Shown: positions 13,915 to 20,167 of the stretch, piece by piece
How positions within the stretch are numbered: position 1 is the stretch's first letter
Layout: each line of letters begins with the position of its first letter
Source of the DNA: JAISGQ01 sp045536305
GTDB taxonomy: Bacteria; Bacillota; Clostridia; Oscillospirales; Acutalibacteraceae
DNA length: 20,167 nucleotides
Direction: 5' to 3'
Assembly (NCBI GenBank): GCA_045536305.1
Contig: JAZSNH010000060.1
Span: 1 to 20,167 of the forward strand
The notes under the pieces: model-generated
The model's input: the letters and a program-made list of their open reading frames with translations, nothing else
Told to the model about the DNA's origin: nothing
The model's database searches: none
Program-made: the position numbers and the translations under genes

Positions 13915-15185
13915 GCTTTACCGAATATTACAACGAAAGAACGGGCGACAGATATTATAAAACCGTTCATTCGTCGGGGGTAACGATCTATGTTTACCCT
14001 CAGGAGGGAAGATCCTCCTGCTGTGCTGTTTTCGGCACAAAATTCGGGTCAATAGATGAGCGCTTTTCTGCAGACGACAGGGAGATCACCGTTCCGGCAG
14101 GTGCTGCACATTTTCTTGAACACAAGCTGTTTGAAAATGAAGATACTGAGGTTTTTGATCTGTTTGCGGAAAACGGCGCAGATGCGAATGCATATACATC
14201 GTATGAAAAAACATGTTATCTGTTTTCCTGCACGGATAAATTTGATGAAAACCTGAGGATACTTCTTGATTTTGTCAGAAAGCCGTATTTTACAAAAGAA
14301 TCGGTCGAAAAGGAACAGGGAATTATCGCTCAGGAGATCGGAATGTATGAGGACAATCCTGATTGGTGCGTGTTTAATAACATGCTTCGCGCGATGTATA
14401 AGAATCATCCGGTTAGAACGAGCATTGCGGGTACCGTCGAATCGATAGCGGATATAACCTGCGAAATGCTGTATACGTGCTATAATGCATTCTATACTCC
14501 GTCGAATATGGTCTTAACCGCGGCGGGAAATGTTACTCCCGAACAGGTTCTGGCAATCGCCGATGAGATGCTTTCCGAAGGGGAAAGTGCACCATGCAGG
14601 CTGATTCCCTGCGAGCCTGATGAGGTTAATGAAGCTTACGTTGAACAGGATTTCGATGTTTCTTCTCCCATGTTCAATCTCGGCTACAAGGAAAAGCTTT
14701 GTGAGCTTACGTCCGAGCGGCTTATGCTTACGGAAATCATACTGGAGATATTAAGCGGAAAGCCCGGAGAGCTGTTTAATCGTCTTATGGACGAAGGTCT
14801 TATAAACCATTCCTTCGGAGCGGATTTTATGTATTGGGATGGAGTTCAGGCAACGGTTTTTTCGGGTGAGTCCTCAAATCCCGAGCGTGTGCGTGACGAG
14901 ATAAACTCAGAGATTGAAAGACTTAAGCGCGAAGGTATACAGCAAAGTGATTTCGAATGGGCACAGAGATCGGTGTACGGTGCTGCAGTGGCACAGCTTG
15001 ATAATGCATCGTCCATAGCAAATACCCTTGCCGATTCACACTTTGCAAAAGAAAACGTTTTTGATCAGGTGGAAGCAGCCGCAGCGGTAACCTGTGAAAT
15101 GGCACAGGAACGACTGCTTGAAATGTTTGATAAGAACAGCTCCACATTATCGGTAGTGAAAAAGACTGGAGGTAAGCAGCAATGA
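13911..15185 (+). CDS. yfmH: M16-family zinc metallopeptidase YfmH
   Basis: This is the catalytic-type partner of the pair, 424 aa. The inverted zinc motif HFLEH is at residues 67-71 (AAHFLEHKLFEN), with His67 and His71 as ligands and Glu70 as the base. The segment GIIAQEIGMYEDNP around Glu142 probably supplies the third zinc ligand. The second domain keeps the FNLGYKEK and GKPGELFNRLMDEGL features of the M16 fold. It is likely a cytoplasmic endopeptidase acting with YfmF, by analogy with other two-chain M16 enzymes; the substrate is unknown. ATGA overlap joins it to yfmF upstream, and another ATGA overlap joins it to lgt downstream, so all are cotranscribed. Linkage to EF-P modification is annotation tradition, not seen here. 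Confidence 0.88.
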   Translation: MSFTEYYNERTGDRYYKTVHSSGVTIYVYPQEGRSSCCAVFGTKFGSIDERFSADDREITVPAGAAHFLEHKLFENEDTEVFDLFAENGADANAYTSYEKTCYLFSCTDKFDENLRILLDFVRKPYFTKESVEKEQGIIAQEIGMYEDNPDWCVFNNMLRAMYKNHPVRTSIAGTVESIADITCEMLYTCYNAFYTPSNMVLTAAGNVTPEQVLAIADEMLSEGESAPCRLIPCEPDEVNEAYVEQDFDVSSPMFNLGYKEKLCELTSERLMLTEIILEILSGKPGELFNRLMDEGLINHSFGADFMYWDGVQATVFSGESSNPERVRDEINSEIERLKREGIQQSDFEWAQRSVYGAAVAQLDNASSIANTLADSHFAKENVFDQVEAAAAVTCEMAQERLLEMFDKNSSTLSVVKKTGGKQQ

Positions 15186-16132
15186 CAGGTATGAAGGTTG
15201 AATTTCCGGGATTGGGACTTGAGTTTGATATAAACCGAGTGTTTCTCAATATCGGCGGCTTTGAGATCATGTGGTACGCGGTACTGATAGTAACAGGTGT
15301 GCTGATCGCAATTTTCTATGCAATGAAAAACATCAAAAAATTTGACCTCAATATGGATAAATTTCTTGATGTTATAATCCTTGGCCTTGTGCTCGGTGTT
15401 GTGGGCGCAAGAACATATTACGTGCTGTTCAATCTCAGTGCATACGACAGCTTTGCGGAAATGTTAAATTTCCGTCAAGGCGGTATGGCAATTTATGGCG
15501 GTGTGATAGGTGCCGTGCTTGCGGGAATAATCGGAAAATACTGGCGCAAGCTTTCGCTTTTGTCCATGCTAGATGTGACATCGGTGGGCTTTCTGGTCGC
15601 GCAGGCTATAGGCCGTTGGGGAAACTTTGCAAATCAGGAAGCGTTTGGTGATGCTACAGATCTTCCGTGGGGAATGCTCAGTGAGAATACCCTTGAGCTT
15701 GTTCCCGACAGTCCGGTACATCCCTGTTTTCTCTATGAGTCCTTATGGTGCATAACAGGCTTTGTGCTGCTTTGCATCATGGTAAATAAATTCTATAAAT
15801 TCCGTGGACAGATATTCTTTTCATATATCTTCTGGTATGGACTTGGCAGAGCATGGATAGAGGGATTGCGTACAGATTCTCTTTATATAATCCCCGATGT
15901 TCTCAGAGTATCTCAGCTTCTTGCGATCATTTGCGTGCTCGCTGCACCGGTGCTTCTTTACCTTGGCTTCTCCGAGCGTATGTTTGACAGAGTATCACCG
16001 GAATACAAGACAGTAAGCCTTGCCGATTACAAGAGCGCAAAAGCTGAATATTACGCAGAAGTCAGCAAGGAAGAAAAAGGCGAAGAAAACGAAATAAATA
16101 CACAGGAGGATAACAATGGCAGTGATAATTGA
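15182..16132 (+). CDS. lgt: prolipoprotein diacylglyceryl transferase
   Basis: Lgt transfers diacylglycerol from phosphatidylglycerol to the lipobox cysteine of prolipoproteins, the first step of lipoprotein maturation in the membrane. The Lgt signature is GRWGNFANQEAFG at residues 144-156, with Arg145 and Asn148. Also present are AIYGGVIG at about 103-110 (the position of His103 in the E. coli enzyme, Tyr in many Firmicutes), HPCFLYES at 180-187 and GRAWIEGLRTDSL at 222-234. About seven membrane helices are visible. The last 45 residues are a charged cytoplasmic tail (KAEYYAEVSKEEKGEENE). Its ATG overlaps the yfmH stop, and its 3' end overlaps folD by 17 bases. It would process the four lipoproteins encoded in this window. 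Confidence 0.96.
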   Translation: MTGMKVEFPGLGLEFDINRVFLNIGGFEIMWYAVLIVTGVLIAIFYAMKNIKKFDLNMDKFLDVIILGLVLGVVGARTYYVLFNLSAYDSFAEMLNFRQGGMAIYGGVIGAVLAGIIGKYWRKLSLLSMLDVTSVGFLVAQAIGRWGNFANQEAFGDATDLPWGMLSENTLELVPDSPVHPCFLYESLWCITGFVLLCIMVNKFYKFRGQIFFSYIFWYGLGRAWIEGLRTDSLYIIPDVLRVSQLLAIICVLAAPVLLYLGFSERMFDRVSPEYKTVSLADYKSAKAEYYAEVSKEEKGEENEINTQEDNNGSDN

Positions 16133-16970
16133 CGGCAAAAAGGTCTCGGCGAATGTAAGAGCAAGGGTATCAGATGAGGTTGCAGCGCTTAAGGAAAAAG
16201 GAATCAATACCACCTTAGCGGTAATTATAGTCGGTGACGATCCCGCATCGAGAACTTATGTAAACAATAAAAAGAAGGCGTGTGCCGAGTGCGGTATTAT
16301 ATCGGAGGAGTATGCACTCCCTGCTGAAACAACACAGGAAGAGCTTCTTTCGCTTGTTGATGAGCTAAACAGAAGAGAAGACGTGAACGGAATATTATGT
16401 CAACTCCCTCTCCCGAAGCACCTTGATTCTGAAATCGTCATCGAAGCAATATCCCCCAAAAAGGATGTCGATGCATTCCATGCAGTAAACGTAGGCAAAA
16501 TCATGATAGGCAGCTATGACTTCCTTCCGTGTACACCGGCAGGAGTAATGGAAATGCTGGCATCAGAGAACATTGAGATCGAAGGCAAAAACTGCGTTGT
16601 TATCGGACGAAGCAATATAGTAGGCAAGCCTATGTCCATGCTGCTGTTACATAAGAATGCGACAGTGACCGTATGCCACAGCAAAACAAAGAACCTTGCA
16701 GAGGTGACCTCCAAGGCAGATATACTTGTGGCAGCTGTCGGCAGAGCAAAGTTTGTAAAGGCAGATATGGTCAAAGAAGGTGCAGTGGTTATTGATGTCG
16801 GAATGAACCGAGACGAAAACGGAAAGCTGTGCGGTGATGTGGACTTTGCAGAGGTCGAGCCAAAATCGTCAGCGATCACGCCTGTTCCCGGCGGCGTAGG
16901 ACCGATGACTATTGCAATGCTGATGCAGAACACATTGAAGGCAGTAAAGCTTCAAAACAATATCGACTAA
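16116..16970 (+). CDS. folD: bifunctional methylenetetrahydrofolate dehydrogenase / cyclohydrolase
   Basis: FolD interconverts 5,10-methylene-THF, 5,10-methenyl-THF and 10-formyl-THF with NADP, supplying one-carbon units for purine and fMet-tRNA synthesis in the cytoplasm. The 284-aa length is normal. Key sites are the catalytic Tyr48-x3-Lys52 pair (TYVNNKKKA), QLPLP at 96-100 and Asp119 in KKDVDAFH. The dinucleotide motif GRSNIVGKP is at 164-172 and PGGVGPMT at 258-265. AGGAGG precedes the ATG, within the tail of lgt. A strong terminator follows directly, so it ends the yfmF-yfmH-lgt-folD operon. Nothing looks missing. Confidence 0.97.
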   Translation: MAVIIDGKKVSANVRARVSDEVAALKEKGINTTLAVIIVGDDPASRTYVNNKKKACAECGIISEEYALPAETTQEELLSLVDELNRREDVNGILCQLPLPKHLDSEIVIEAISPKKDVDAFHAVNVGKIMIGSYDFLPCTPAGVMEMLASENIEIEGKNCVVIGRSNIVGKPMSMLLLHKNATVTVCHSKTKNLAEVTSKADILVAAVGRAKFVKADMVKEGAVVIDVGMNRDENGKLCGDVDFAEVEPKSSAITPVPGGVGPMTIAMLMQNTLKAVKLQNNID

Positions 16971-16973
16971 GCA

Positions 16974-17011
16974 AAAAGCTCCGAGGGAAAAGAACTCCCC
17001 TCGGAGCTTTT
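16974..17011. terminator. strong terminator after folD
   Basis: A perfect 14-bp stem (AAAAGCTCCGAGGG at 16974-16987, complement at 16998-17011) with a 10-base loop ends in TTTT. The A-run on one side and T-run on the other allow termination on either strand. Confidence 0.85.
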
Positions 17012-17080
17012 AATATAATGCAGCACATCCTCGGCGGTAAAAATATATACCTGCGATTTTATTTTATAGTATATATATAA

Positions 17081-17109
17081 TTGACATTGATGTGCTCATA
17101 ATATAAAAT
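17081..17109 (+). promoter_or_regulatory. sigma-A promoter for rnc-radical SAM-smc
   Basis: TTGACA (17081-17086) is a consensus -35 box, 17 bases from TAAAAT (17104-17109). The stretch just upstream is AT-rich (ATTTTATAGTATATATATAA), like an UP element. It follows the folD terminator and precedes the RNase III start by about 60 bases. Confidence 0.65.
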
Positions 17110-17167
17110 TATAAAATATGAAATGACCGTTTGTCTCACTATCCGACCAAAGGTGGAATACAGGAAA

Positions 17168-17839
17168 ATGCAAAAGCTTCAGGAATTGATTGGTTATCGG
17201 TTTAAGGACGAAAACTGTCTTGTCACTGCATTGACTCATTCGTCCTATGCAAATGAACACAGAAATACATATAACAATGAGCGCCTTGAGTTTCTCGGCG
17301 ATGCTGTCCTCAGTATAATTGTAAGTCAGCATCTCTTTTCAAACTTCAAAGGAAAAAAAGAGGGAGATCTTACAAAGCTGCGCGCATCACTTGTCTGCGA
17401 AGAGACATTGGCGATATTTGCCAGACAAATAGATCTCGGTTCTTATATGCGCTTCGGCAGAGGAGAGCGAAACAGCGGAGGAGGAGAAAGACCCTCTATC
17501 CTTGCCGATGCATTTGAGGCTCTTATTGCGGCGATATTTCTTGACGGAGGCATGGAGGAAGCAAGAAGATTTGTCCTAAGCTTTGTTACAGAGGAATTAA
17601 ACAGCACCAATATAAAAAACAAAGCGGATTATAAGACTGTTCTGCAGGAGATCGTCCAGCAGAGCGGAGAAGAAAAGCTTGAATATATTCTTGTAGGAGA
17701 AAGCGGACCGGATCATAATAAGCGCTTTACAACCGAGGTTTATATAAACAGCAACAAGGTCGGAAAAGGCAGCGGAAAAAGCAAAAAGGAAGCCGAGCAG
17801 CAGGCTGCACGCGAAGCGTTGAAGCTGCTGGGATATTGA
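17168..17839 (+). CDS. rnc: ribonuclease III
   Basis: RNase III cuts double-stranded RNA in rRNA maturation and mRNA decay. I start it at the ATG at 17168 (MQKLQELIGYRF), the usual N-terminus, with AGGTGG (17151-17156) upstream. The ATG at 17123 would add 15 unconserved residues. The catalytic signature NERLEFLGDAVL is at residues 37-48, with Glu41 and Asp45. The second acidic pair is Asp114 and Glu117 in ILADAFEALIAAIFLDGG. The double-stranded RNA-binding domain covers about 154-223 (DYKTVLQEIVQQSG, KVGKGSGKSKKEAEQQAA). Length is 223 aa, standard. The stop overlaps the next start (TTGA), and the rnc-radical SAM-smc order matches other clostridial genomes as I recall. Confidence 0.96.
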   Translation: MQKLQELIGYRFKDENCLVTALTHSSYANEHRNTYNNERLEFLGDAVLSIIVSQHLFSNFKGKKEGDLTKLRASLVCEETLAIFARQIDLGSYMRFGRGERNSGGGERPSILADAFEALIAAIFLDGGMEEARRFVLSFVTEELNSTNIKNKADYKTVLQEIVQQSGEEKLEYILVGESGPDHNKRFTTEVYINSNKVGKGSGKSKKEAEQQAAREALKLLGY

Positions 17840-18837
17840 GACACGCAAATATAGCTCTTTTCGTACCGCATCAGGGCTGTCCTCACAGGTGCATTTTTTG
17901 TGACCAATGTGCAATTTCGGGACAGACAAAGAGGGTAACGGAAAAGGATGTGGATGAGGCGGTAAATATAGCCGAAAGAACCCTGGGCGATGAAATAAAA
18001 CACGCTCGGATTGCTTTTTTCGGCGGAAGCTTTACCGCAATAGACAGGTCATACATGACGGAGCTTTTGCAGGCCGCATCAAAATATGTAAAAAAAGGCA
18101 TTGTATCGGGGATCCGCTGCTCGACACGTCCTGATGCAATAGACGATGAAATACTCGAAATATACAAAAGCTTTGGAGGCGAAGCGATCGAACTGGGCTG
18201 TCAGAGCATGGACAACAGAGTTCTCGAGCTCAACCGCCGCGGACACAGCGCCGAAAACACAATAAACGCCGCAAGGTTAATAAAAAAACACAATATTGAG
18301 CTTGGCGTTCAGATGATGACGGGCATGTACGGTGACACGGAAGAAGGAACGACAGAAACCGCAAAACAGCTTATTGCCCTTAAGCCTGCCACAGTACGGA
18401 TATATCCGACCGTTGTAATGGCAAACACACACCTTGCAGAGCTTTACAGAAAAGGCATCTACAGGGCACAGACACTTGAAAAAGCCGTTTCGCTGTGTGC
18501 CGAGCTTCTTCTGATGTTCAATGAGGCAAATGTTGATGTGATAAAGCTGGGACTTCATTCATCGCAGAGCGTGGAGGCAGCGTATGAGGCAGGGCCTTAT
18601 CATCCTGCATTCAAGGAGCTTTGCGAGGGCGAAATTTACCTGAAAAAAGCAAAAAAACTGCTCGATAAGGGAACCTATACCGTTGAGGTGCCAAAGGGTG
18701 AAACCTCAAAGATGGTGGGTCAGAAAAAGGGCAATATAATCGAGCTTCGAAAGCTCGGGATAGAAATAAAAGTGCGCGAAAATGCAAATCTTTCAAAATA
18801 TGAGCTTATAGCAATAAAAGAACAGGAGGTGGACTGA
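17836..18837 (+). CDS. Elp3-like radical SAM protein, 333 aa
   Basis: The radical SAM cluster motif is C15-x3-C19-x2-C22 in PHQGCPHRCIFCDQ, which binds the 4Fe-4S cluster that cleaves S-adenosylmethionine. FFGGSFTAID at residues 61-70 is the SAM-binding glycine motif, and ELGCQSMDNRVL and NRRGHS are typical of the Elp3-like branch. There is no GNAT domain, so it is the short bacterial type often annotated as elongator protein 3 family. The start is a TTG at 17836 overlapping the rnc stop (TTGA). It is supported by the conserved MRHxNIxxFVPHxGCPHxC opening, though the ribosome site is weak and coupling to rnc may be needed. The smc start overlaps its stop. The modified substrate is unknown; RNA modification is only suggested by context. 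Confidence 0.88.
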   Translation: MRHANIALFVPHQGCPHRCIFCDQCAISGQTKRVTEKDVDEAVNIAERTLGDEIKHARIAFFGGSFTAIDRSYMTELLQAASKYVKKGIVSGIRCSTRPDAIDDEILEIYKSFGGEAIELGCQSMDNRVLELNRRGHSAENTINAARLIKKHNIELGVQMMTGMYGDTEEGTTETAKQLIALKPATVRIYPTVVMANTHLAELYRKGIYRAQTLEKAVSLCAELLLMFNEANVDVIKLGLHSSQSVEAAYEAGPYHPAFKELCEGEIYLKKAKKLLDKGTYTVEVPKGETSKMVGQKKGNIIELRKLGIEIKVRENANLSKYELIAIKEQEVD

Positions 18838-20167
18838 TGCAGTTAAAATCATTACAGATGCAGGGATTTAAATCCTTTCCCGACAAAATAATGATAAACT
18901 TCTCAAAGGGCGTTACGGCAATAGTAGGCCCTAACGGAAGCGGAAAAAGCAACATCAGCGACGCTGTTCGATGGGTTCTTGGCGAACAGTCACCGAGAGT
19001 TCTCAGAGTAAAATCCACCGAGGATGTAATTTTCAAGGGTACAACACTTCGCAAAGCACAGGGCTTTGCGGAGGTAATATTGAATTTTGACAACTCAGAC
19101 AGAGAACTGAGAGTTGACAGCGACGATGTGTCCATTCTTCGCCGTTATTACCGTTCAGGCAAGAGTGAATATAAAATAAACGGCGAATCGGTACGCCTGC
19201 AGGATATAACAAAGCTGTTTCTTGATACAGGTCTTGGCAAAAGCGGCTATTCCATGATAGAGCAGTATAAGATTGCAGCCCTTGTCGATTCGAGAAGTGA
19301 TGAGCGAAGGACGATAATAGAAGAGGCATCGGGAATATCAAAATACCGCTACAGCAGAGCGGAGGCTCTGCGTGAGCTTGCGAGAGCAGAGGACAACCTG
19401 GTTCACCTCAGAGTTCGCCTGACAGACCTTGAAGAGCGAGATGGTCCGCTCGAAAAGGAATCGGAAAAAGCAAAGAAATATCTTGAATTGAGGACTGAAC
19501 GTGAAGCGGTCGAGGTGGGACTTTGGCTTGCTACACTTTCCGTTTCCACAAGTGAGCTTCAGGATATTGATTACAATATCACTCTTTATTCTAATCAGCA
19601 GAAGGAAATAGAAGAAAAAATACGCGGTGCGGAGGAAGCGGTAGTTTCTCTTATGGAGCAGGGCAATGCCCTGAACGCAAAAAAAGACGAGGTGATCCGC
19701 AGTGCGTCAGAAATAGAAGCAGATGCCATGCGAGCTGAAAATGAAGCTGACCTTATAAGGAGAGATATCGAGCATACACTTGCGGATATTTCGAGACTTG
19801 AGGGACAGCTCAGTGCTTTTTCTGAGGATGAGGAGCAGCAGAACGAAGAACTGTCAAAAAAGAGAAAATCCCTTGACGAAAAGCGTTTGGAGATAATAAC
19901 CCTTGGCGAAAAGCAGGAAAAGAAAAGAGAAGAGCTTGAGGGCCTTAGCAGTCTTGTAAGCGGTTTTTCCGACCAGCTTGAGGAACTGAACGCAAAACAG
20001 AATACTATTGCAATAGCCCTGTCGGAGGCAAAGGTGCGTCTGGCGGGTGCAGAAGAGCAGCTTGCCGATATAATTGAGCGTCAGAAGGCTTTTTCGCAGA
20101 CAGAGGACGAAAATATAAAGCTTTTCGAGCGGCTGAATGAAGAAAAAAGGCAGACAGAGGAATCTAT
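18837..20167 (+). CDS. smc: chromosome segregation ATPase SMC, N-terminal part (truncated by window)
   Basis: The first 443 codons are present, and the gene runs off the right edge. SMC condenses and segregates the chromosome with ScpA and ScpB. Walker A is GPNGSGKSN at residues 31-39, in VTAIVGPNGSGKSNISDAVR, and WVLGEQSPR follows. The head domain continues to about residue 165, and a long coiled coil rich in Glu, Lys, Leu and Ala follows to the edge. The Q-loop reads SMIEQYKIAAL around Gln143, where most bacterial SMC proteins have IGQG. AGGAGGTGG precedes the ATG, which shares one base with the previous stop (TGATG). The hinge, second coiled coil, ABC signature and Walker B are outside the window. 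Confidence 0.95.
   Translation, partial: MQLKSLQMQGFKSFPDKIMINFSKGVTAIVGPNGSGKSNISDAVRWVLGEQSPRVLRVKSTEDVIFKGTTLRKAQGFAEVILNFDNSDRELRVDSDDVSILRRYYRSGKSEYKINGESVRLQDITKLFLDTGLGKSGYSMIEQYKIAALVDSRSDERRTIIEEASGISKYRYSRAEALRELARAEDNLVHLRVRLTDLEERDGPLEKESEKAKKYLELRTEREAVEVGLWLATLSVSTSELQDIDYNITLYSNQQKEIEEKIRGAEEAVVSLMEQGNALNAKKDEVIRSASEIEADAMRAENEADLIRRDIEHTLADISRLEGQLSAFSEDEEQQNEELSKKRKSLDEKRLEIITLGEKQEKKREELEGLSSLVSGFSDQLEELNAKQNTIAIALSEAKVRLAGAEEQLADIIERQKAFSQTEDENIKLFERLNEEKRQTEES

Noticed and set aside
1..20167. CRISPR arrays, tRNA or rRNA genes, riboswitches, phage genes
   Set aside because: No regularly spaced repeats, tRNA-like folds, rRNA segments or known aptamer patterns were seen; gaps are short and mostly explained by promoters and terminators.

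Overview
The window reads as chromosomal DNA from a low-to-mid GC, Gram-positive Clostridia bacterium, most like gut Oscillospiraceae/Ruminococcaceae. The evidence is strong AGGAGG-type ribosome sites, sigma-A promoters, many LxxC lipoproteins, a bile-salt-hydrolase-family enzyme and the conserved clusters yfmF-yfmH-lgt-folD and rnc-radical SAM-smc. This placement comes from gene content and style, not from a search.

Layout. Positions 1-141 hold the 3' tail of an IS3-family insertion sequence (transposase C-terminus plus right inverted repeat). Positions 163-3138 are a minus-strand operon of envelope genes: a lipoprotein, a signal-peptide protein with four C-terminal membrane helices, a DUF5050-like lipoprotein and a small membrane protein. 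A degenerate-looking ORF (3201-3460) and a possible promoter lie just upstream. Positions 3790-9084 are a second minus-strand operon with overlapping or nearly touching genes: two lipoproteins, an ABC-2 permease, an ABC ATPase and a second permease. Divergent to it, at 9325-10796, is an ECF sigma factor with an overlapping membrane anti-sigma gene. Its upstream region carries an ECF-type promoter (TGTAAC-N17-CGTATA), which suggests autoregulation. The anti-sigma gene appears to start at a CTG overlapping the sigma stop codon.

The right half is all plus strand. A YkgJ-like cysteine-cluster protein (10895-11374) has a perfect dyad over its -10 box. A choloylglycine-hydrolase-family enzyme follows (11491-12465), with Ser in place of the usual substrate-pocket Asn. 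Next comes the M16 peptidase-like pair yfmF-yfmH, then lgt and folD (12631-16970), joined by overlapping start and stop codons and closed by a strong terminator. Last come rnc, an Elp3-like radical SAM gene and the first 443 codons of smc, behind a TTGACA-N17-TAAAAT promoter.

The most interesting unit is the divergent ECF sigma/anti-sigma pair next to the two-lipoprotein, two-permease ABC operon. It may be an envelope-stress or compound-sensing module, but no ECF-type promoter was found in front of the ABC operon, so the regulatory link is inference. Several starts are non-ATG (TTG for sigma, yfmF and the radical SAM gene; CTG for anti-sigma), so automatic start calls here are unreliable.
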